This document shows positions 57,351 through 64,000 of a stretch of 64,000 nt of DNA, one piece after another. Under the pieces are notes generated by a model. The model did no database searches. It had not been told where the DNA came from and saw only the letters and a list, made by a program, of their open reading frames with translations. The DNA is from Aequorivita vitellina. GTDB lineage: Bacteria; Bacteroidota; Bacteroidia; Flavobacteriales; Flavobacteriaceae. Made by a program: the position numbers and the translations under genes. The stretch's first letter is position 1. Each line of letters begins with the position of its first letter. Location of the stretch: the NCBI RefSeq assembly GCF_022008365.1, contig NZ_JAIRBA010000002.1, positions 162,463-226,462 of the forward strand. The letters run 5' to 3'.

Positions 57351-58055
57351 TTATAAAAGAGAGTCGAAATAGGTAATTGTTTTAATTAAATCGGCTTCTT
57401 TATCTAAATCTATATCGTTGTTTTTAATGTATTTCTTCATCTCACTTTTCTTGATGTCCATCATTTTTAAAATTTTAGATTTGCTGTTAGGCATTTCTAA
57501 AAACACACCGTTTTGAACTAAATAGTAGGTTACGGTTTTTGGAAAAGACGGAGGAGAATCTCTTTGATAGCTCGTTTTTGCTTTTTGCGGTTCTCTAAAA
57601 ACGGCTTTTGTTTTTTTGTATAAATCGTAGGTTTTTCCATCGGTAAGTACATTGAAATACCCACCTTTTGCATTGCTTCCTTCAAAAGGAATAAAAACAT
57701 AAATGTCTCTAAACATTTTCACATAAATATCTGGCGATTTCATTAATGCGCCATAATTTGCATCAATAGGAGATTTCTTTATTTCAATTTCATCTGCATA
57801 AGCATTGTAACGCATGGGAACATCATCTCTCAATAATTTATCGTCTTGAAAAATTTTTCCCTGTACAAAGTTTGGGTTTGCATACGCTTCATCTTTAATT
57901 GATTCAAATTGTGCTTCGGTAAGTCCAAAAGCCAAAGATTTTTGATTGATATCTATAGTTCGGTCATATATGCTAGTATAACTGCTCTGTCTATCTTGAG
58001 CAAAAACCGAAATTGCCATTAAAACAAATGTGGTTGTAAATATTATTTTTTTCAT
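57351..58055 (-). CDS. Secreted hypothetical protein
   Basis: 234 residues. A signal peptide (MKKIIFTTTFVLMAISVFAQ) is followed by a soluble domain with YDRTIDINQKSLAFGLTEAQFESIKDEAYANPNFVQGKIFQDD and YFNVLTDGKTYDLYKKTKAVFREPQ. The C-terminal stretch MMDIKKSEMKKYIKNNDIDLDKEADLIKTITYFDSLL is Lys/Asp-rich and helical. I do not recognise the family; it is likely periplasmic or surface-exposed. Its stop faces the tsaB stop 10 bases away, and it is downstream of mscS on the same strand with a gap of about 58 bases. Confidence 0.7.
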   Translation of the reverse strand: MKKIIFTTTFVLMAISVFAQDRQSSYTSIYDRTIDINQKSLAFGLTEAQFESIKDEAYANPNFVQGKIFQDDKLLRDDVPMRYNAYADEIEIKKSPIDANYGALMKSPDIYVKMFRDIYVFIPFEGSNAKGGYFNVLTDGKTYDLYKKTKAVFREPQKAKTSYQRDSPPSFPKTVTYYLVQNGVFLEMPNSKSKILKMMDIKKSEMKKYIKNNDIDLDKEADLIKTITYFDSLL

Positions 58056-58113
58056 TATTTAGATTTTTAATATAATTTATAAATGTAATATTTATTTCTA
58101 CAAACTTATGAAA

Positions 58114-58959
58114 TTATTTTTGGAGTGTTTCCAAGTTATAATGGTGTAGATCGCGCTGTGGAAATGGAATTGAAATTCCGGCTGCTTCCAGTCTTGCTTT
58201 TCCTTCTTCCAAAATTAACCAGCGGAGTGCCCAAAAGTCTTCATTTTTTGCCCAATAACGCAGGCTGAGGTTTACAGAGCTATCACCCAATTCGGCAACT
58301 ACAATCATGGGTAACTTGTCTTCAATTTTAAGTACCGTTTCTTGCGCATTCACCAAATTTAAAAGTATATCTTTTGCTTCTTTGATATTATCATCATAAC
58401 CTATGCCGAAAGTTAAATTCTCGCGTCGAATTCCTTCTACGGTATAATTAATTATGTTGTCATTGCTCAATTTTCCATTGGGTACAATGGCGAGTTGATT
58501 GCCAAAAGTAGTAAGTTTTGTATTGAATATTGATATGTCTTTTACCGTTCCGTCCACGCCTTGAGCACTAATAAAATCGCCTACTCTAAAAGGTTTTATC
58601 AATAATATAAGAATGCCGCCCGCAAAATTTGCCAGCGAACCCTGCAGGGCCAAACCAACTGCTAAACCGGCTGCACCAATAATTGCCACTAACGACGCAG
58701 ACTCTACTCCAAGTTGGGTAATTACTAAAACAAAGAGTACTATTTTTAATCCCCAATTTATAAGGCTTGCTATAAAGTTTTCGAGTGTTGGGTCGTAATC
58801 TTTCTTGTCGAAAAACTTGCGAATAAAACGATTTATAAGCTTTATAAGCCACCACCCAATTAGCAACATTAACACTGCGCCAATTACACTGGGTAAAAAA
58901 TCGATTAATTTTTGTCCGTACTTGTCAAGATAAATATCTAAGTCACTAAATTTTTCCAT
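58114..58959 (-). CDS. Small-conductance mechanosensitive channel (MscS family)
   Basis: 281 residues. Three N-terminal helices: about 18-38, 63-85 and 90-128, the last being the pore-lining helix AGLAVGLALQGSLANFAGGILILLIKPFRVGDFI with the Gly/Ala pattern of MscS TM3. A beta domain with DGTVKDISIFNTKLTTFGNQLAIVPNGKLS and a cytoplasmic cage domain follow. MscS channels open on membrane tension and release solutes in hypo-osmotic shock. Its ATG is 6 bases after the stop of the DUF255 gene upstream. Confidence 0.93.
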   Translation of the reverse strand: MEKFSDLDIYLDKYGQKLIDFLPSVIGAVLMLLIGWWLIKLINRFIRKFFDKKDYDPTLENFIASLINWGLKIVLFVLVITQLGVESASLVAIIGAAGLAVGLALQGSLANFAGGILILLIKPFRVGDFISAQGVDGTVKDISIFNTKLTTFGNQLAIVPNGKLSNDNIINYTVEGIRRENLTFGIGYDDNIKEAKDILLNLVNAQETVLKIEDKLPMIVVAELGDSSVNLSLRYWAKNEDFWALRWLILEEGKARLEAAGISIPFPQRDLHHYNLETLQK

Positions 58960-58965
58960 AAAAAC

Positions 58966-61080
58966 TTATTCTTTTTTGTTTAAAGATTTAATTGCAATTT
59001 TTGTTTCTGTCACGGGCAGTTTGCAAGTATTGTTCTCGCAAACATAAATTAGGGTTTCCCCGGGTACAAATCTATTTTCAAAAAGCGGCCCGTCTTTCTC
59101 GCTTTGGCTACCCGCAATAATAATATTGGGCAGGTAATTTGTATTGAGTTCCTTTACTATTTTAGGCGCAGCTTCGCCTACCACTACAACCTCGTAAAAG
59201 CCGTTTTTAAAATTGAGTAATAAGTCTAGCCAGTTGGAAAATCCACTGGGGTACTGTTTTATTTCTTCGGAAACGTTTTTAAGCATTTGATGCGAAATCT
59301 CATCAAAACCAGTTTCTTCAAAATATTTTGATAGCAGAAATAAATTCTTCGCCATCACCGAATTTGAAGCCGGAATTACATTGTCGCGATATTCAAAACT
59401 ACGGGTAACTATAGCCGGATCTTCCTTTGACGTAAAATAAAACATGTGTTTTTCTGAATCGAAAAAGTTAACCCTTGTATAATCGGCCATTTTCTTTGAA
59501 AGATTGAGCCATTTTTCATCCAGCGTAATTTGGTATAAATCTATAAAAGCTTCAATAGTGAAGGCGTAATCTTCTAAAAATCCGTTGATATTACTTTTGC
59601 CGTTTTTAAAGTTGTGAAATAAAGCCCCGTTTTTCTGAAGTTGTTTTTCAGAAATAAAAGCTGCGTTTTTTAAAGCTGCATTTAAATATTCTTTATTGCC
59701 AAAAGCTTTGTAAGCATCTGCATATCCTTTCAACATTAACGCATTCCAAGACGTTAGTGTTTTGTCGTCCAATCGCGGTTTGTGCCTTTTGTTGCGGTAG
59801 GTGAGGAGTGTTTTTTTCCAGTTTTTCTTTTTCTGTTGAAATGCTTCGGAAGTAAGCCCAAATTCTTTAATTATTTCGGCATCTGTCTTTTTCCGAATTA
59901 ATACATAATGGTTGTTTTCCCACTTTCCGTAGCTGTTTACATTGTAGTATTCCTTAAAAATATTGAAGTCATCTTTTAACTGCGCCTGCAATTCTTCCGA
60001 AGTAAAAACGTAAAAAGCTCCTTCTTGCAGGTTGCCGTTTTCATCTTTGCTATCTGCGTCTAACGACGAGTAGAATCCGCCTTCTTCGTCAGTTAAATCT
60101 GTTGTTATAAAATTTAAGGTTTCTTCAACTATTTCTTTGTAAAGTGGGTTTTTGGTTATTAGAAATGCGTTGCTGTACAGACTTACGAGTTGGGCATTGT
60201 CGTAAAGCATTTTTTCGAAATGTGGCACGTGCCATTTTTCGTCTGTACTGTATCGCGAAAATCCGCCGCCAATTTGGTCGTACAGTCCGCCATAAGCCAT
60301 TTTGTTTAAAGTTAGAGTAACAAAATTTAGTAATTGGGTGTCGTTTTGTACAACGGCTTTTCGCAGTAAAAACTGAAGATTGTTGGGCATCATAAATTTG
60401 GGAGCGCCTCTAAATCCGCCGTTTTTAGTATCGAATTTCTGCGACCAATCGGTGATAATTTGTGCTGTGGAAAAATCTTTAAAACTTATCTCGTTGGTGT
60501 TTAAATGAATTAGATCCATGCTTTTAATACCTTCTTCCAATCGGTTGGCGTAGGCGAGCAATTTTTCTGGTTCGGTATTGTAAACTTCCTGAATTTGCTC
60601 CAAGGCATTTATCCAATCATTTTTTTTGAAATACGTGCCGCCCCAAACCGGTCTTCCATCTGGAAGTGTAACCACATTTAAGGGCCAGCCGGCGCTTCCC
60701 GTCATTAATTGTACCGCGTTAATGTAGGTTTGATCTACATCGGGTCGTTCTTCGCGATCTACTTTTACCGAAATAAAATTCTTGTTCATTACGGCTGCAA
60801 CCGTGCTATCCTCAAAACTTTCGTGCTCCATTACGTGACACCAGTGGCAGGCCGCATAACCAATGCTTATTACAATTAATTTTTTTTCTTTTTTTGCCTG
60901 TTGTAACGCCGCTTGGCCGTAGGGTTTCCAGTTTACCGGATTGTGCGCGTGTTGCAGTAAATACGGGCTGGTTTCGGTAATTAAATCGTTTGTGTGTTTA
61001 GGTGTTTCCAAGGTGTTTTTTGTTGAAGAATTACAACCTATTAATATTTGTAGTACAAAAAGTGTAAATATCAATCGCAT
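58966..61080 (-). CDS. DUF255 thioredoxin-domain protein (YyaL/SPATA20 type) with lipobox
   Basis: 704 residues. The N-terminus [16 protein letters not shown] (Cys16) is a lipoprotein signal with lipobox LIGC. A thioredoxin-like domain follows with [12 protein letters not shown] and C78-H-W-C81-H82-VMEHESFED, the diagnostic motif of the family, then an alpha/alpha-barrel-like C-terminal two-thirds ([34 protein letters not shown]). Most YyaL-type proteins are cytosolic, so a lipid-anchored version is noteworthy. The redox motif is CHWC, not the CxxC of classic thioredoxins. Upstream of mscS by 6 bases and preceded by the dodecin terminator. Confidence 0.85.
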   Translation of the reverse strand: MRLIFTLFVLQILIGCNSSTKNTLETPKHTNDLITETSPYLLQHAHNPVNWKPYGQAALQQAKKEKKLIVISIGYAACHWCHVMEHESFEDSTVAAVMNKNFISVKVDREERPDVDQTYINAVQLMTGSAGWPLNVVTLPDGRPVWGGTYFKKNDWINALEQIQEVYNTEPEKLLAYANRLEEGIKSMDLIHLNTNEISFKDFSTAQIITDWSQKFDTKNGGFRGAPKFMMPNNLQFLLRKAVVQNDTQLLNFVTLTLNKMAYGGLYDQIGGGFSRYSTDEKWHVPHFEKMLYDNAQLVSLYSNAFLITKNPLYKEIVEETLNFITTDLTDEEGGFYSSLDADSKDENGNLQEGAFYVFTSEELQAQLKDDFNIFKEYYNVNSYGKWENNHYVLIRKKTDAEIIKEFGLTSEAFQQKKKNWKKTLLTYRNKRHKPRLDDKTLTSWNALMLKGYADAYKAFGNKEYLNAALKNAAFISEKQLQKNGALFHNFKNGKSNINGFLEDYAFTIEAFIDLYQITLDEKWLNLSKKMADYTRVNFFDSEKHMFYFTSKEDPAIVTRSFEYRDNVIPASNSVMAKNLFLLSKYFEETGFDEISHQMLKNVSEEIKQYPSGFSNWLDLLLNFKNGFYEVVVVGEAAPKIVKELNTNYLPNIIIAGSQSEKDGPLFENRFVPGETLIYVCENNTCKLPVTETKIAIKSLNKKE

Positions 61081-61094
61081 GGCAAGGTTTTGAG

Positions 61095-61131
61095 AAAAAC
61101 AAAAATACGCTTTTGAAGTGCCAAAAGCGTA
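61095..61131 (-). terminator. Terminator of dodecin gene
   Basis: TACGCTTTTG (61106-61115 on plus) and CAAAAGCGTA (61122-61131) form a perfect 10-base inverted repeat. Read on the minus strand it is followed by TTTTTGTTTTT. It lies between the dodecin stop and the DUF255 gene. Confidence 0.82.
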
Positions 61132-61153
61132 CTTTAATTAAGACTTTAAAATG

Positions 61154-61354
61154 TTATTTCACTTCAAAAGTGATTTTTACATTTACTCGGAATTGCGAAA
61201 TATTATCGCCGTCAACCACGCAACTCTGCTCGTTAACATATGCCGAACGAATATTTTTCACGCTTCGCGATGCTTCGTTTACTGCATTTCTAGTGGCGTC
61301 TTCCCAACTTTTATTTGAACTTGCAAGAACTTCAATTACTTTTAATACTGCCAT
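61154..61354 (-). CDS. Dodecin family flavin-binding protein
   Basis: 66 residues from ATG 61354; the frame runs on to 61393 but the upstream codon would add unrelated residues. It begins MAVLKVIEVLASSNKSWEDATRNAVNEASRS, and continues VKNIRSAYVNEQSCVV, the dodecin pattern. Dodecins form dodecameric shells that store or sequester flavin. The aromatic residue that normally stacks on flavin (Trp in most dodecins) is Tyr39 here. It has its own terminator. Confidence 0.9.
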   Translation of the reverse strand: MAVLKVIEVLASSNKSWEDATRNAVNEASRSVKNIRSAYVNEQSCVVDGDNISQFRVNVKITFEVK

Positions 61355-61466
61355 AATTAATATTTTAAAGGTTAATAAATAGTGAATCTTCAAAATACAA
61401 ACAATAGGCGCTAATTTTCAAAATATTAAGTTAAAAAGAAGCGCCAATTTGCAAGCAGCAGAAATA

Positions 61467-62384
61467 TTATCCATTAATTGCAATAACGTTGTTTATTTGG
61501 CCGTGAAGCATTTCTTTTAACATCGTTTCAATTCCGTTTTTCAGCGTTATGGTAGAAGAAGGACAACCACTACATGCACCCTGCAGAATAACTTTTACCG
61601 TTTTGGTTTCTTCGTTAAAAGAATCAAAACGAATGTTCCCGCCGTCTCTAGCAACCGCTGGTTTTACGTACTCGTCTAAGATGGAAACTATTTCCTTTTC
61701 GAGTGCCGAATATTTTTCTGAAATGTTTTCTGAATTGTTTTCAGTTGAAGAAATAGTTTCGTTGGTACCTGCGGTGTTGGCTTCTTCATTTAAAATTGGA
61801 TTGCCATCCTCCAGATATTTTCTGATGAATTCACGCATTTCCGAAACAATATCCTGCCACTCCACCATATTGTATTTCATTACCGAAACATAATTGTCGC
61901 TAATAAAAACCTCTTTCACGAAAGGAAAATTAAACAACGATTTTGCCAGTGGTGAACTTGCAGCTTCGTCTATATTTTTAAACTCTAATATTTCAGTAGC
62001 CAGAGATTTATTGGCCACAAATTTCATTACTGTGGGATTTGGAGTGCTTTCGGCGTAAATTGTTATCGCAACTTTTTTGGGAGTGCTTTCTTCAACAATT
62101 ACCGAATTGCCAGTATTTAGGTATTCTGCGATAGATTCGGCAACTTCTAATTGAACATCTTTCCACTCAATAATGTTATATTTCTCGATAGCGATAAAAT
62201 TTTGCGAAATATAAACCGTTTTAACAAAAGGGAGGTGAAAAAGTTGTTGGGCCAAAGGACTCTGTTTTGCCTCGTCAATATTTTTGAATTCGTAGCTGGT
62301 AGAGCGGGTTAAGAACGAGTTTGCAACAAATTTAATAATATTTGGATTGGAGGTTTCTGAAATATCTATGTTAAATTGGGACAT
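61467..62384 (-). CDS. NifU-like Fe-S carrier with two tandem Nfu_N domains
   Basis: 305 residues from ATG 62384; upstream in-frame codons to 62522 would enter the promoter region of the divergent gene. Two related N-terminal domains: about 4-90 (SNPNIIKFVANSFLTRSTSYEF to EWKDVQLEVAESIAEYL) and about 105-195 (TPNPTVMKFVANKSLATEILEF to MVEWQDIVSEMREFIRKYL). Each resembles the Nfu N-terminal fold. A Ser/Asn/Glu-rich linker leads to the C-terminal NifU domain with C271-S-G-C274-P-S-S. Two cysteines per chain can hold a 4Fe-4S cluster between two monomers. It is thus an Fe-S transfer protein; clients here could include ActB and QueG. Confidence 0.9.
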   Translation of the reverse strand: MSQFNIDISETSNPNIIKFVANSFLTRSTSYEFKNIDEAKQSPLAQQLFHLPFVKTVYISQNFIAIEKYNIIEWKDVQLEVAESIAEYLNTGNSVIVEESTPKKVAITIYAESTPNPTVMKFVANKSLATEILEFKNIDEAASSPLAKSLFNFPFVKEVFISDNYVSVMKYNMVEWQDIVSEMREFIRKYLEDGNPILNEEANTAGTNETISSTENNSENISEKYSALEKEIVSILDEYVKPAVARDGGNIRFDSFNEETKTVKVILQGACSGCPSSTITLKNGIETMLKEMLHGQINNVIAING

Positions 62385-62432
62385 TAAGCTGTTTTTTTTG
62401 CGAAAATATAAAAAGAAAAACAATGTATTCAA

Positions 62433-62440
62433 TATATTTG
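62433..62440 (+). promoter_or_regulatory. -7 element of the right-edge surface protein gene
   Basis: TATATTTG matches TAnnTTTG and is 20 bases before the ATG at 62461. The upstream bases are A-rich and no TTG at the expected spacing is present. Confidence 0.5.
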
Positions 62441-62460
62441 GCACTGTAATACCCAGATTT

Positions 62461-64000
62461 ATGAAAAAATTAATACTTTTTTTTACTATACTTTTTCCAC
62501 TTTTTGTTTTTTCACAGCCCATTGATCTATTTCAGCAATTTAACGGGAGGTATGACTTTACAGCGGTTGGAAATACATTAAATGCACAACCCAACTTTAA
62601 TGGTTATTGCGGCCAAATGCTACAGAGCAGCGCCACGCTAAATCTTAATCAGGGACAAACGTTTATTTCTGCACACCTTTATTGGGGTTCAATAGGAACT
62701 GGTGATTTTGACGTTGCCATAAATGGCACGCCTATTTCTGCCCAGCGAATTTTTAGCCATACCTTTAACGGTGATCCATATTTTTCTGCCTATGCGGATG
62801 TAACAGCCTTGGTAGGTGCTACTGGAAACGGCACTTATACTTTTTCTGATATGGATGTGCAGGCATTGCTTCCTCAGTATTGCGGTACCAATTTTGGCGG
62901 TTGGGCTATCTATGTAATTTATGAAGATCCATCGTTGTTGCTAAATCAAATAAGTCTTTTTGATGGCTTGGAAAGTGTTTCAGCAAATAATAATAACTTA
63001 AATATTACATTAACAAATATTGATGTTAGCTCTGATGTGCTTTCAAAAATTGGTTTTTTAGCTTGGGAAGGAGAGGCAGAAATAGCAAATGGAGAAAGTT
63101 TGTTTATTAATGGCACTTTGATTGACAACCCACCATTAAACCCTGCTGATAATGCTTTTAATGGAACTAATTCCTATATAGGTCCGCCCGGTAATGCGCA
63201 GAATTATAATATGGATTTGGATTATTACGATTTAGTAGGAATTGTAGCTCAAGGAGATACAAGTATCCTCATTGAATTGGAGTCTCACCAAGATTTTATA
63301 ATGGTAAATAATATAATTACTAGTGTAAACTCTGAATTACCAGACGCTACCATAGAAATTGATGACCTCGGTGTACTCTGTGATAACAATAATATTGATG
63401 TTGAATATACTGTTTATAATGTAAATAGTACGAGTCCGCTACCGGCCAATGTACCCATAGCGTTTTATGCTGATGCCGTATTGATTGGCCAAACTACTAC
63501 CAACAACATTATACCCATTGGTGGTTCTGAAAGTGGAACCATTACGCTTAACATTCCTATTGCCACCCCCAATAACTTTAATTTACGCGCTGTAGTTGAT
63601 GATATTGGTAATGGAACTGGTATTGTGTCAGAAACAGATGAAAGTAATAATGAAGATATTTACCCAGTAGATTTAAGTACTGCTGGTATTCTTCTTAACC
63701 CAGGCCCGGCTTGTTTAGGGAGACCAGTTATTTTAGATTCAGGAGTTACCGATCCACCGTTTAACATTCAATGGTTTAGAAACGGTACTGCAATTCCCGG
63801 TGCTACAAACTCAACATTGGTAGTAACTACGGATGGTATTTACTCAGTTGAAGCCGTTGATGGTATTTGTAGGGTAGATAGTAATTCGGTTGTAATTACA
63901 TTTAGACCCCAACCCACCGCCAACCCCCCTATAGATTTATACCAGTGCGACGATGGCACTACGGCTGGCGTATTCAATTTAACTGACAATGATGCGAACA
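62461..64000 (+). CDS. Large secreted adhesin-like protein, partial
   Basis: Open frame from ATG 62461 to the window edge, 513 complete codons, no stop. The signal peptide MKKLILFFTILFPLFVFSQ is followed by a beta-rich domain with AHLYWGSIGTGDFDVAING and YCGTNFGGWAIYVIYEDPSL (about 60-160). A CARDB-like domain follows (about 300-400, VEYTVYNVNSTSPLPANVPIAFYAD). An Ig/PKD-like domain comes after it (about 425-490, FNIQWFRNGTAIPGATNSTLVV), then PPIDLYQCDDGTTAGVFNL. The last is typical of repeat units in flavobacterial proteins that end in a gliding-motility C-terminal (T9SS type B) domain. It is therefore probably a T9SS-exported adhesin; the end is outside the window. Asn- and Thr-rich composition. 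Confidence 0.8.
   Translation, partial: MKKLILFFTILFPLFVFSQPIDLFQQFNGRYDFTAVGNTLNAQPNFNGYCGQMLQSSATLNLNQGQTFISAHLYWGSIGTGDFDVAINGTPISAQRIFSHTFNGDPYFSAYADVTALVGATGNGTYTFSDMDVQALLPQYCGTNFGGWAIYVIYEDPSLLLNQISLFDGLESVSANNNNLNITLTNIDVSSDVLSKIGFLAWEGEAEIANGESLFINGTLIDNPPLNPADNAFNGTNSYIGPPGNAQNYNMDLDYYDLVGIVAQGDTSILIELESHQDFIMVNNIITSVNSELPDATIEIDDLGVLCDNNNIDVEYTVYNVNSTSPLPANVPIAFYADAVLIGQTTTNNIIPIGGSESGTITLNIPIATPNNFNLRAVVDDIGNGTGIVSETDESNNEDIYPVDLSTAGILLNPGPACLGRPVILDSGVTDPPFNIQWFRNGTAIPGATNSTLVVTTDGIYSVEAVDGICRVDSNSVVITFRPQPTANPPIDLYQCDDGTTAGVFNLTDNDAN

Noticed and set aside
61100..61107. TATTTTTG on the minus strand as a promoter for the DUF255 gene
   Set aside because: It overlaps the T run of the dodecin terminator, and the match is explained by TTTTTG in that tail, so it is not counted as a promoter.
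1..64000. CRISPR arrays, transposases, phage genes or integrases
   Set aside because: No regular direct repeats with spacers, terminal inverted repeats or recombinase motifs were seen by eye in any part of the window. A full repeat search was not possible.

Overview
The window is about 64 kb of low-GC chromosome from a member of the Bacteroidetes, very probably Flavobacteriaceae. The evidence is the gene content (SprA of the type IX secretion and gliding system, alternative complex III, a RemB-like protein, large T9SS-type surface proteins), the repeated flavobacterial -7 element TAnnTTTG, and the scarcity of Shine-Dalgarno sequences. I cannot fix the genus from the sequence alone. No phage, plasmid, insertion sequence or CRISPR array was seen; it reads as core chromosome with an accessory-looking surface gene at the right edge.

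Layout. 1-2251: 3' part of a minus-strand DUF2723 membrane protein, cut by the window edge. 2396-2609: solitary tRNA-Gln(TTG) with a near-ideal promoter and a terminator. 2717-4136: minus-strand pair, tandem universal stress protein and lipoprotein. 4217-8963: rimP-nusA-infB operon, with a terminator-like hairpin in its leader. 9043-11944: DUF5916 outer-membrane protein and a SPOR-domain protein. 12262-24110: respiratory operon actABCDEF followed by cytochrome oxidase subunits II and I. 24160-30004: candidate small RNA, then ruvB, a cytochrome P450, queG (TTG start) and maeB. 30066-42544: ruvA, sprA, gcvH, a VanZ-like gene, two TonB-like genes and a RemB-like outer-membrane protein. 42551-43534: minus-strand metallo-beta-lactamase-fold protein. 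43609-48960: second oxidase block with ctaB, two subunit III genes, subunit IV, a cysteine-free Sco-like protein, Sco, DUF420 and a small CAMC membrane protein. 49055-56678: MacB-like ABC exporter with two permeases, a DUF1801 gene, two membrane-fusion adaptors and a TolC-type channel, followed by tsaB. 57351-62384: minus-strand genes for a secreted hypothetical, MscS, a lipoprotein-type DUF255 protein, dodecin and an Nfu-type Fe-S carrier. 62461-64000: start of a large secreted adhesin-like protein.

How the genes fit together. Menaquinol is oxidised by ActA-F and the electrons reach an aa3-type oxidase. Its subunits I and II sit directly behind the act genes; heme O synthesis, subunits III/IV and copper delivery come from the second block about 20 kb away. 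SprA, the TonB-like proteins, RemB and the right-edge protein belong to the secretion, gliding and surface programme. The most notable departures from textbook forms are: an extra heme domain on ActA, a helix-hairpin-helix-like tail on ActC, a Sco paralogue without cysteines, a TonB C-terminal-like domain fused ahead of an outer-membrane barrel, and the rimP leader hairpin.
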